NCBI GenBank assembly: GCA_037892935.1
Contig: JAYXKI010000004.1
Span: 2,542,001-2,606,000, forward strand
Length of the DNA stretch: 64,000 nt
Reading direction: 5' to 3'
From: Phlebopus portentosus
Taxonomy: Eukaryota > Basidiomycota > Agaricomycetes > Boletales > Boletinellaceae
The position numbers and the translations under genes are program-made. This document shows, piece after piece, positions 45,820 through 55,965 of the stretch; the stretch's first letter is position 1, and each line of letters opens with the position of its first letter. The notes below the pieces were generated by a model. That model saw only the letters and a program-made list of their open reading frames with translations, made no database searches and was not told the origin of the DNA.

Positions 45820-48800
45820 TCACCCCCCCTTCAAGGTTGGGCGTCCCGACCAACCACATAAGCCTTCTGAGGACGTGAACTTGTACAGCGCTCGCAGGCT
45901 TTGTCGAGGTATCGTTAACTTCCTTGGAGCTCCAGGATGTTTGCGATAGAATTCTTGAATTGACTCCTGCGCATTATCCTTGACGTCGGATTCTGGCTGC
46001 CAAGTCGCTTCCTCATATCCAACCCACTTGACCAGGAATTGGAGCTTGCCTCGATGCAGACGCGAGTTGAGTATTTCTTCAACCTCGTACTCTTCCTGCT
46101 CATCAATGATCACTGGCGGTGGTGGAGGTGGTTTCTTCTGCGATTCAAAGGACGGTTGGACGGCTGGTTTGAGCAAGATCTCATTGAAAACTGGATGGAC
46201 CTTCTTCCAGGTCTTCGGTAGTTTGAGTCTGTATGCACTTGCGCCAACCTTTTCCACTACCTCGAAGGGACCGAACCATTTATCATCCATCTTCTTCGTC
46301 GGTCAGATCGTCTTGATATTTCGTCCATCTAAGAAGACTTTCTGCCCTGCCTCATAGGTAATGGACTTCCCAGCATGGCGGTCGTAGAAACGCTTCATGT
46401 CTTTGTTTGCTTGGGTTAGGTTACCTTGAGCGAGTTCGTGCACCTCCTTGACATGTTTGGCAAATTCTTCTGCCGACAGGTTTGATGATGCCGTTCCAAC
46501 CCCCGTGAAGTCTAAGGGGTGCATTCCCGTATTGACGAAGAAGGGAGATAGCTTTGTCGCTGAATGTTCACGATTGTTGTATGCGAATTCTGCGAGGGCC
46601 AGCCAGTCCGCCCAGTCCGACTGCCGATGGTTGACGTATAGCCGCAGGTATTGTTCTAGTTCCTGATTAACCCGCTCTGTCTGTCCGTCAGTTTGTGGGT
46701 GATACGCTGTCGATGGGTTGCCTTCAATGTGGAGGAGCTTGTACAACTCCTTCATCATCTTTGCGTCGAATTGCACCCCTCGGTCATGAATGATCTTCCG
46801 TGGTAGTCCGTGTAATCGGAAGATGTGGTCTCTGTAGATCCTAGCCATGCCTTCCGCCGTTAACTTTGTCGTTGTTGGAATTGCATGGATTTGTTTGCTA
46901 AAGCGATCGACCACTACGCAAATCGCATTGAACCCATTCGATTCTGGCAACTCTCCGATTAGGTCGACCGTGACAATCTGCCATGGCGCCTCCGGCACCT
47001 CATTAGGGTGCAAAACCTTTGCTCTCGTTGTCCTTAGAGCCTTCGTCTGCTGACAACGATCACACCCCCGCACGTACACCCGCACATCTGCACTCATCCT
47101 CGGCCACCAGTACCTGCGTGCTATCAGCTGGATCGTCTTTGTTGCTCCTGGATGTCCTGCCAGGGTCGAGTCATGGTGTTCCTTCATGACGTCCTCTCTG
47201 ATGCTCGCTGGTACATATAGTCGGCGGCCCTTTCTCCACATGTCCCCTCTCTTCTCGACGTCCTTTGGCCTCACTCCCTCGTCCTCCTGTCTCTGCGCTT
47301 CCACGACCTTTTCAACGAGTACTTCTCTTGACGTCTGAACCATTCCTCTAACCAGCCATTCCTTCTTGATGAAAGTCACGTTCTCATTATCGCGCTCGCC
47401 CTTGTCATAATCCGCCCGGCGTGACAACAGATCAGCTTTTCCCAACGTCTTTCCGGGTTTATGGACTAGCGTGAAATCGAACTCAGCTAAATCGAGTCGC
47501 CAACGAGCTTGTCGACGATTTAACTTCTGCGGCGATCGGAAGTACGTTAGATTTGCATGGTCTGTCCATACCTCAAAAGGTTGGCTAGCTCCCTGGAGAT
47601 ATTGTCGCCATTCCTTTAGGGCTTGAATGATGGCGAGCATTTCCTTGTCGTAAATCTCATAGTTTCGCTCTGCCTCTAGGAGTGTTGACGACCGATAAGT
47701 GATCACCTTCCATTTACCGTCTTGTTTCTGGAGAAGGACTCCACCAGTCGCAAAGTCCGACGCATCCGCTTCTACACGGAAAGGGTCCTCGTTGTTGGGT
47801 ATCGCTAACACGGGAGGACTACTCAAACGACGCTTCAATTCCTCAAACGCTGCCTGCTCATCTTCGCCCCATCTCCATTCCACCTTACCCGTTAGGGTAG
47901 TCAAGGGTTTGACGACCGAACTGTAGTCCTTAACAAAACGTCGCAACCAATTTCCTAATCCCAGGAATTGTTGCAGTTCGTGGACGTTCCTTGGAACTGG
48001 CCAGTCCTGTACTGCCGCCGTCTTCTTGGGATCCATTCGAACTTCGCCATTGCCAATAATGTGCCCGAGGTACTTGACTGTATCAACTTCGAACTCGCAC
48101 TTCTGCGGTTTTAGGAAAAGTCCGTTTTGGCGAAGGATCTCAAAGACTCGTTTGGTGCGTCTGCGGTGTTCTTCTAGATCGTTCGAGAAGATAAGAATGT
48201 CATCGAGGTAAATGATAACGATACCCTCATGAATTAGCTCCCGAAAGATGTCATTCATAAAGCCTTGGAACGTCGCTGGCGCATTACACAAGCCGAAGAA
48301 CATAACTGTGGGTTCGAATAAGCCTAGATTCGTCCGGAACGCTGCCTTCCACTCGTCTCCCTCGCGAATCCGGATGTTGTAGTATCCCCAACGAACGTCG
48401 AGCTTCGTGATGTACCTTGCATTCTTAACCTTGTCGATGAGCTCATTTATCAGTGGCAACGGGTATTTGTTCTTGACTGTTCCTTCATTGAGCTTTCGAT
48501 AGTCTTGGATTGCTCGTAAGCTCCCATCCTCTTTCTTGATAAAAAAGAATGGTGACGCCATTGGAGACTTCGACTGTCGGATACGTCCTGACGCTAGGTT
48601 TTCCTCAATGAACTCCCTCATCGCTTCTTGTTCTTTTGGCGATAACGGGTAAACCTTGCAGTCGCTGGGTTTGAAATCCGGTTTCAGGTCAATAGCGTGG
48701 TCCCACGTTCGGTGGTTTGGTAAGCGTTCAAACGATTCCTCACTAAAGACGTCGGCGTATTCCTCCAGGTAAGGTGGCCATTTTGCCGCTTCCTTCATCC

Positions 48801-49710
48801 GCACATTCCTCACAAACTCTTCATCTATCTCCTCGCTCGACAGTGGCGACTCACATTCATCAGGGCAACGGGTGAACTTAACTGTTCCTAACCTCCAATC
48901 AATCTCAGGATTATGCTTCGTCAACCAGTCATGTCTGAGGAAGATGTTGCTTGACGCTAAGGATGTCACTGCCAGTCGAATCTCTTCCTCGTGTTTCCCA
49001 AAGAACATTCGTACGGCTACGTATTCCTTGATCAATCCAGCCTCGTTGCTTGTTCCGTCAGCATTGAAGACTGGTCTAGGCCGAATGTACCTTTGGGTGG
49101 GGAAACCATACCGTTTGACAAAACCTTCATCGATGCATGAGCCCGTGCACCCTGAGTCGATCAGTGCATGAGCATCAATGAAGTTTTCCTCTTCGAGTAG
49201 GGGGTTCGACAAGTCTACTTCGTCATCACCTGCTACCTTTGGGTGTACGATGCTAACGAAGGCGTCTAACTCCTTTCCTCCTGCCCATCGCACGAACTGA
49301 TCTGCGTCCACAATGCCCTCGCGCCATACCTCAGCCGCGCGTCTGCCTACTACATCCCACACTGCTTCAGTGACGTTCGCCTGAGCAACAACGTTCTCGC
49401 GGTAAGGTGCTTCCGCCACAACCTCATTTTTTATAGCGGTTTGATTCCGCTCTTCCTCTCTCAATTTGCCTGCTTGCGCATCTGTTCTTCTGACAAATAA
49501 ATCTTCATAGACTTCGAAGTCATCGTTGTCATCTTCAGATTCATCTGGCAGTACGTCGGTAAGGATCTTTCGAAGGATGAAACCGTCACTGGTATTCGCA
49601 TCTTGATATTGTACAACAGGACAATTATATTTTAACGAGTCCAACGAAAAGAGTCCTTTAGGAGACCGACCAGTCGTTCCAACGTCTACGCCTGGTCTTC
49701 TGGAAAACCC
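45820..49710 (-). pseudogene. Gypsy 2 pol: protease, RT, RNase H, integrase, chromodomain (one TGA)
   Basis: The frame opens inside the gag overlap (about 49710) and has no ATG. It reads protease (HALIDSGCTGSCIDE), reverse transcriptase (IQDYRKLNEGTVKNKYPLP, FFGLCNAPATFQGFMND, catalytic IIYLDDILIFS), RNase H (FRVEADASDFATGGVLLQK), the integrase finger (HHDSTLAGHPGATKTI, CDRCQQTKAL) and core (VTVDLIGELP, IHDRGVQFDA, YHPQTDGQTERVNQELEQYL), and stops at TGA 46303-46305 after DGRNIKTI. It resumes in the same frame (KKMDDKWFGPFEVVEKVG) with a chromodomain (EYEVEEILNSR, LQFLVKWVGYEEATWQPESD). Only this one stop breaks it. Confidence 0.92.
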
Positions 49711-51140
49711 TCGCCTTCTATGAGTTCTTCCAGCTCAGCGGGTACCGCTCGTACATCGTCGTCGTCGTCCTCTTTGAAGAAGGATTCTTTTGCTTGGCCG
49801 AGTTCCTCGAAGAGCGCCTTTCTGTCTGCTGGGACGAAGGCTGCGATGATGGCACGTATTGCTTCACGACCTCGCGGGCATTCCCTGATGTAATGGCCCA
49901 CCTGACCGCACTTGTAACAAGCACGTGTACGACGTGCCTGGTTCATCATCACCTCCATGGGTTGTCCTAAGCCTCCATATGTTACTCCTGTAGCATCACG
50001 ACGATCTTGAGCAGGGGGTATGAAAGGACGGGCTGCTTGTTGAGGCGGCATAAAACGTCTCATTGGTGGTGTCGGAGCTGGTTTCATCGCTGTCGAACTA
50101 ATTGTCTTTCTCCGACGTTCAGCCATCAGGTCCCTGATTTGGCACTCGACCCTGTCGACCTTGACGGCGGCTTTCTTGAACTCTTCATACGACGTCGGTT
50201 CATTGGGCAATCTCATGACCCCTTCCACAACCTTCGGGTTTAGCGCCCTCTTCAGGCGACTCATCAACCATTCGTCGTGTGCCTCTGTTGCTAGGCCAGC
50301 ATCCACTCGACAAATGTCAAACTTGTTGAAAAACTCGTCGGCGTTGAGGTCTCCTTGGTACATTGCATCTAGTCGTTCGAAGGCCTTTTGGGATCTGGCA
50401 GGGTCATCGAACGAAGTGTCCAGCTTCTTTAAGAAGGCGTCCCAGGCGTCCGTGAACGTCAGGTTGCCGTCTGCGTCGACTGCTCCACTGGTGTAACTCT
50501 CTGCCCAGCGAGCCGCAGCACCACTCTTCATGTACGACAGGGCGAACATAATCTTACTCTTGTTCGTCCTGAACTCTGACTCAGATGCGTAGATGTAGAG
50601 GCGCAGCTCTTGCTTGAAGTCCACATAATCGTGTTCACCATCGAAGTCTCTTGGTTTGGCGACGTGGACCTTCTTCGACACCTTTGATCCTTGGTTCGCA
50701 CCTTCGCCTGCAGCTTGGAGCACTAGTGCGACCGCCGTCGCAAGATCAGTCATCGTTTCCTTCGATAATGACATCTCGTGTTCTTCTTCTTCTTCTTCGT
50801 CTTCTTCACTCGGTATAAGCGGCGCTGGTTCTCGGAACTTTCCAAACGCCGGAGAAGGCTCAACAGTGGGGGCCAACGCTTGGGTGGTCGAACCCGATGG
50901 TTCTGGTAAGGGGGCCGTTGGTTGCGTCGGAGTAGGAGGTGAGGGCTCGTCTACGTCGTCTTCTTGTTTCACTCTCCAGTGGATGGACCTTCCTTCCCTC
51001 TGGGAGTACCACCTCTTGGCAGTCTCGTCCCACCAGGCGCCGAAGACTTGATTTCCTGCTCTGACGATATAATGTCCCCGCGAGGCGCTCCACCTAGAGT
51101 TCGCAGGGAGGGCCGCTCGTTGCTCGTCAGTTAGCTCCAC
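49686..51140 (-). CDS. Gypsy 2 gag
   Basis: About 484 aa with a disordered acidic N-terminal part, the capsid-like region (PRDFDGEHDYVDFKQELRLY, AAARWAESYTSGA, DEFFNKFDICRVDAG) and a zinc knuckle (CYKCGQVGHYIREC). The stop is TAG at 49686-49688. The frame begins with GTG at 51140 and I see no ATG in phase near it; the first in-frame Met is far inside. The true start may have been lost by mutation (ATG to GTG) or be reached by splicing. Near the end it carries GGGTTTT (49710-49704), a classic -1 slip site leading into pol. Confidence 0.85.
   Translation of the reverse strand: MELTDEQRAALPANSRWSASRGHYIVRAGNQVFGAWWDETAKRWYSQREGRSIHWRVKQEDDVDEPSPPTPTQPTAPLPEPSGSTTQALAPTVEPSPAFGKFREPAPLIPSEEDEEEEEEHEMSLSKETMTDLATAVALVLQAAGEGANQGSKVSKKVHVAKPRDFDGEHDYVDFKQELRLYIYASESEFRTNKSKIMFALSYMKSGAAARWAESYTSGAVDADGNLTFTDAWDAFLKKLDTSFDDPARSQKAFERLDAMYQGDLNADEFFNKFDICRVDAGLATEAHDEWLMSRLKRALNPKVVEGVMRLPNEPTSYEEFKKAAVKVDRVECQIRDLMAERRRKTISSTAMKPAPTPPMRRFMPPQQAARPFIPPAQDRRDATGVTYGGLGQPMEVMMNQARRTRACYKCGQVGHYIRECPRGREAIRAIIAAFVPADRKALFEELGQAKESFFKEDDDDDVRAVPAELEELIEGEGFPEDQA
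49704..49710 (-). promoter_or_regulatory. Candidate -1 ribosomal frameshift site (gag to pol), gypsy 2
   Basis: On the element strand the gag codons read G GGT TTT CCA, which fits the X XXY YYZ heptamer (GGGTTTT). Slipping back by one enters the pol frame (FSRRPGVDVGTTGRSP), which is open from here on, while gag stops 15 nt later. Known retroelements use such sites to set the Gag:Pol ratio. Confidence 0.6.
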
Positions 51141-51556
51141 CTTGATAGGCTGGGGGTGGAACGGGGATCGGGATGCTGTTCGGGCGGGACCGACTTCGGA
51201 TAACCGGCTCGTCTTTGAAATTGATGACTAAACGAAAGGCTCCGAGGTAGATAATGAAGGAGATACTTGTCGACGACTGGACTCTATGCGTTACCCACGA
51301 GAAGGTTTGATGGGAGTTCCAGAGAAGGGTGATTCGGAGCGCCACGGTGATGTGATTGGTTGATACTTCGGGTACTATCGGGTCACGTCGGAGTCAATCG
51401 GACTTCGACGGGCAAGATAGGGGTTTGTTGTCTGCACGGTAGGAACCGGGTTTCGTTCGATGTCGTCCTTCGAAGATATACTTCAGGGGACACGTCACAG
51501 GCGAGCGCTCGACGACAACGGAATCGGGCGTGAGCCAGAGGTAGGTCTTTCTATTA

Positions 51557-52014
51557 TGTTAGGCGGACGGCTCAAGGACTGAGTCGAGGCAGGCCAACAC
51601 AACAACAAACAAGCGTAAATGAGATAATCCCAAATACGTCGCTCAGGTCAAGACAGCTAAGACAAGGCTTAAGTCCAGACCGTCGAACGCTAGGTCGCAG
51701 TGAAGGTAAGTAGAATTCAGCAAACTAATAATACAAGAGTAGATACCTAGGTCGCAGTGAAGGTAAGTAGAATAGAAAGACAAGGAACGAAAGAGTCAAA
51801 CTATCTACTTATATAGACTTTGGGCACAGGAAAGGTCTACCCTAATGGGAAGTCACATGACAAGGAATGGGATGATTAGTGAGCGTGATAGAACATTGTG
51901 GAATGTTCCGGCAAAAGGATGAATAAGCGCATAAGAAAAATAAAAGAAAAGAAAAAGAATATTAAAATAAATGATGACGTCAGAAAAGAAAAGGAAAATG
52001 TTCGAGTCCTTACA
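51557..52014 (-). repeat. 5' LTR of gypsy 2
   Basis: 458 bp, matching 45362-45819 except for three A/G differences. It is bounded outside by the AAAAC duplication (52015-52019). Confidence 0.92.
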
Positions 52015-52019
52015 AAAAC

Positions 52020-54219
52020 CCATTTCGATTAGCGCGTCTTCATTGGCTTTATACCAACCAAATGTGTGACCGCCAGTGATCGGTTCGAGTAACTGCGGAA
52101 GTGATTTTTCACCATAAAAAACTCCGTTGTCATCGGGGTCTTGTTCCATCGATAGTTGTCTAAAGAAATCATCGACATAATTTGTGCCGGCTGGTGATTC
52201 GGATGCCAGTTGAGTAGCGACTGTTTGTTGTCGTTTCGCAGGTGGTTCGAACGGATTATTGGATGCTTGCCAGAGTCGAATACGCTTTTGATTCTCGTTA
52301 ACATTGTCATCGTCCGAAAGATCAAGCGTTGTTGGTTGTGGAGTTACCACTGGAAAGTTAGATTCGGGAGACAAAGTCGGTGTACCTGAACGCATTTGAG
52401 CCATATTCACTTCTTCGATGTGCGCTGAGTTAGATGAGGGTAATGCGTAAGAAGGAATGATAGCTTGAGCAGCCGCATTCGGATTCAAATAATTTGCCGG
52501 TGCTTGCATAAGCGAAGATGTTGATCCAACGTTGTTTGGACAAGTTTGTCGAATTTTGACTGTTTGGGGCGTAGGTGGCACATGGCAATCTTTTGATAGA
52601 TGACCAAATTTCTTGCAATTGAAGCACTGAGGTGCTCCCGTTATCGCATGCGTAAACGGGGTAAAGGGTTTGTGGCTAAAGTTTGATCGGCCTCTACCTC
52701 GTCCACGAAAAGAGTTTCGATCCCAAGAGCCTTTCCAAAAAGGTGTCAAAGATCCATGATAATTTGTATTCGAGGGGTGTTGATAATTCATGCCCCTATT
52801 CATACCGCGTTGGTATTGCAACCAATGAGAAAAACTTCGTGCTCGGGTGGAAATTGGTCTCCCCCGAAAGGGACTTGGGTGAGAAGACGGTTGTTTCTGC
52901 GCCACATAATTTGCAAAAGCTGCACGTAGTTCGGCGATTAGTTCGTTCGGTGTGATAGACCTAATGGGTTGTCCCGCAGTTCGAGTAGCGTTGTAAAAAT
53001 CTATACGCGCCTGTAACTGTTGAAAAACATAGCTATACTGCGGTGGGGTTGAATTCTGAATAGCCGACAGGTACGTGTCGTCTGTCGGTGTCTTGTTGTG
53101 CTGCGCGAGTAGATCATAAATTTGTTGCAACTTGTCTAAAGTTTTATCGAATTTGGTAACGTGTCCTCGAACGTTAAATAACTTCGATACTTCTATTGCA
53201 GAAGTAACTGTTGTGCGCACGTCAAACCTTGTTCGAAGATAACCCATAAATAAAATGACGGTTTGAAAACCAATCATATTTGCTAGAATTGTATCGGGTA
53301 GTCTCGATTGAAGGACAGAAATAAGTTGATCGTTGGTTCGTTGACCGTCTAAGTCAGTTGCCTCAGGGGTAGCAATCAAATAATCACCTAACCCCATCGC
53401 ACGTATCGTTGTGTGAACACGTATGTTCCACATTTTGAAATTAGAACCGTTCGGTTGCAATTTTTCGATGCCCTTAAATGCTTCGTTAACATCACAGAAT
53501 TCGAGATCCGGAGTGTAAAAAATGTGGGCGGGTGGTTGTGGTGGTGGTGTAGGTACTGGAGCTGGTGGTGCTTGTGCTGCCATTGAAGATGAAGATGATG
53601 ATGAAGAGCTAGATGAGCTAGAAGGTATTGATGGGCTAGGAGGCAGATTGTTCTGGTTTTCAGGCAGTGTTCGTGGTGCGCTTATATGCGTTGGATGAGA
53701 GCTTACTCGAGTTTGCTGGCTCGCATGATCAGTTTCATTTGCAGATTCTTCATCTTCATTTTGCTCATTACAAGTCTCATCTATTGGATTAATTTCCGTT
53801 GCATCTTGTGATTCCCCATATGGTAATTGAGTTAACAGAACTTCGGGTTGTTCGGGAATGTTTATTCTTTCGAGGTAAGGTTCCTCAATTCTCGGTTGCG
53901 CCGCTCCTGAGTGCATGAATCTCCCCTGTCTCATTACCACAACGTTAATTGTTTGTGTTCCAGCATTTCTTACTCTACGAGGTCGTTGTTGTTGCTGTTG
54001 ATGTTGTGGTTGTTCAATCGGAGCATAATGGTAAAAACGTCTATGTTTGGTAGTAAAAGTTACACGATTTCCCTGTGAACGATTATACCATGTTGTTGTT
54101 TGGCTCTCTCCATCTCTCTTTCCATCCACCCGGTGCCAGTCATCTCGTGCTGCTGGATATTCATCAGGCGTACTCTGTCCCGTCGTTCTGTATGAAGCGT
54201 GTGCGGTGATAGTTGACAT
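52020..54219 (-). pseudogene. Copia gag with zinc knuckle, truncated by the gypsy 2 insertion
   Basis: From ATG 54219 the frame stays open to the gypsy 2 target site. It has a Gln/His-rich N-terminal part, a Ser run, the copia capsid region (EKLQPNGSNFKMWNIRVHTT, KTLDKLQQIYDLLAQHNKTP) and a zinc knuckle (CFNCKKFGHLSKDC), ending at KANEDALIEMGF before the insertion and continuing at 45361 with the protease part. A second frame starting at ATG 54404, inside the primer binding site, overlaps the first 60 codons and might supply an alternative N-terminus by splicing or frame change. Confidence 0.9.
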
Positions 54220-54397
54220 TCTTTTACCCCAGGAAATAATATTTCGTCGTATTCGTAGTAGTTTCGATATATCCTGTATGGAACCAAATTTTCTGGATCA
54301 CGTTCTAGGAACGTAGTAAACGTGTATGTTCTCGTTGTTATGTGCACCGTATCGATGAATGTTAAATCTGAATAGATTTTCTTTGCGGGGTAGGCAA

Positions 54398-54408
54398 GGC
54401 TCATAACC
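54398..54408 (-). promoter_or_regulatory. Primer binding site, half-tRNA initiator Met type
   Basis: Directly inside the copia 5' LTR the element strand reads GGTTATGAGCC, the complement of GGCTCATAACC. That is the anticodon stem-loop of initiator tRNA-Met (CAT anticodon in the middle). Drosophila copia and related elements prime with an internal piece of this tRNA instead of its 3' end. Confidence 0.75.
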
Positions 54409-54575
54409 TTTTAAAGGAATGAGCTTAACGGGTCTTCAGTACGAAGACATATGTACGGTGATACGAGAGGAAGCGAATCCTTATATTACACGATAGCCTA
54501 CCAGAGGCTTTTATATACTACTGATACAGCACGTGCTAATGTTACATAATACAAGATAGAGCTTCCGTCTCAATA
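54409..54575 (-). repeat. Copia 5' LTR
   Basis: 167 bp, matching 29279-29445 except for two C/T differences (one inside the palindrome ACATACGTACGG). Followed by the duplicated target CCGAG (54576-54580). Confidence 0.9.
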
Positions 54576-54580
54576 CCGAG

Positions 54581-55043
54581 CAATCCAAACTTTGACCAAT
54601 ATATAACTGAAAGCATATCTGCTCTAATAAGGTACGTGGGCACGGAGATTCAGCAAAAATCATACTAGACCTGTGTGTAGATTTACCGTCGCAACGTCTC
54701 CGATGTCGGTTTCGACATTTGAGAAAAATCTTTTCGGACCGTTCACAATTATCTTACAACAGGACATCGACCGTTATTCGTCAACACCCCCGCTTTTCCC
54801 TGACTGCATACTGACTGCTTGGATAAAATTCACTCCTTACGTGTTCCAAGTTACCTTGAAAATGCTGAAACTACATTGCGGAGAAATTCCTGCTATTATC
54901 GGTCGCTTTTACCATTCCTTCTTCAACCGTCAAGCTGAGCGCAGAAAGGAAGTGTTCCTGGCCTCGCTCACCTCCTAAAAGCTTTCTTGCGTACAGATGC
55001 CGCAGAATTATCAAGCAGGGGACAACTCACAAGCATTCTGCGC
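54581..55043 (+). pseudogene. CSE1: CSE1/exportin-2-like fragment, downstream part
   Basis: This continues the fragment at 29178-29273. An exon with NPNFDQYITESISALIR ends at a gtacgt donor (about 54632). Later pieces read VSTFEKNLFGPFTIILQQDI (54706-54765), FTPYVFQVTLKMLKLH (from 54829) and LRTDAAELSSRGQLTSIL (from about 54987), all in the order of Cse1. An extra 50-60 bp between DI and FTPYVFQ and several stops break the frame, so this copy is not functional even without the copia insertion. Further homology beyond 55043 is not clear. Confidence 0.65.
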
Positions 55044-55965
55044 CACGACAACTATCGAACGGATCCTCGTCATCAAGCGCAATTCCCAATTGCTGTAAGA
55101 AGCTTTGCTCGCATCGCCGCATCTCGACTCAACGTCATTCTAGATTTAATCAAGAAGACATTCGCGAAGTTGCTCCTCAAATTCTAGATGCTGTACTTTC
55201 TAGAGTCGAGTCAGATGGAATGATGCATGTCACATGTCAGCCCGATCCGCGCTGCCTGTCGACGATGAGTCCGCCTCTGTCGCTGTATTTCTGGCTACTT
55301 GCAGAACGGCCTTTCCTATAAGCAATTCTGGTACGCACTGTAGAAACTGGCACGCCGAAGGACTGCTTGCTTGTAAGGCAGGGAGCAGGGTTCAAGAAAT
55401 AGAAATTAATGGTATCGCATACGCAGTTAGTTCATGTAAAAACGGGAATCGACACAGCCGAAGCTTCAGAAGACAGAATTTGACAACAGTCGCTCAAAGA
55501 CCAAATGAATGTCGTTGACAACGTACGAGGCGACGCATCCCTTGCTCCGCTGAAGAAGTTTGTCATTGAAACTGTCCTGAATCTCGAAACCATCCCGCTT
55601 GAATACCAACAGCGCATCAAACATTGCAGCTGCACTAGTAGTCCTGATATTATAGTCTAGTTGGGATCGCTCTGTCTTCATGAGACCGCACATCCATAGA
55701 AAGCACGAGGAGGATCCAGATATCAGATAAGCAACTCCAGCATAAAAATACGCGAATGACGGTTCTTGGTCAATGCGACAAAAAGACGTCCGGCTGGTAG
55801 AGCGCAACAATTTTTCATATCAATATAACTTCATTACACCTACTTAAGTCGTATATCGAATATCGATGGTCGTCGTCATTGAAATACACGCATACAGTCA
55901 CAACAATTTCAAGATGAAGAGGGATTCACGGCTCAGCTTGCTCCCATCTCTAACACTCAATATAC
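55044..55965. other. No gene resolved
   Basis: A + frame around 55150-55315 (DIREVAPQILDAVLSRVE) and a minus frame at 55466-55810 are open but have no recognisable family. The first may be more decayed CSE1-linked sequence. Nothing firm. Confidence 0.25.

Larger units (their letters stand above)
45362..52014 (-). mobile_element. Second chromodomain Ty3/gypsy retrotransposon
   Basis: 6653 bp inserted in the copia element with the duplication AAAAC (45357-45361 and 52015-52019). LTRs are 458 bp (45362-45819 and 51557-52014), ends TG...CA, with three A/G differences seen. Minus-strand order: gag with zinc knuckle (51140-49686), pol (49710-46303, then to 45820) and a polypurine tract AAGGGGGG next to the 3' LTR. 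One TGA (46303) separates the end of integrase from the chromodomain part. Otherwise pol is open. Confidence 0.95.
29279..54575 (-). mobile_element. Ty1/copia LTR retrotransposon carrying two nested gypsy elements
   Basis: Two 167-bp LTRs (29279-29445 and 54409-54575) are flanked by the 5-bp duplication CCGAG (29274-29278 and 54576-54580). Without the two nested elements it is about 6.0 kb. The minus-strand order is gag with zinc knuckle, protease, integrase, reverse transcriptase, RNase H, which is the copia (Pseudoviridae) order. A purine-rich tract (AAGGGGAG) abuts the 3' LTR. The LTRs differ at two positions, both C/T. The element is dead: TGA stops lie at 29854, 31690 and 45162, and the two insertions cut pol (31851/44479) and the gag-protease junction (45361/52015). 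Confidence 0.95.
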
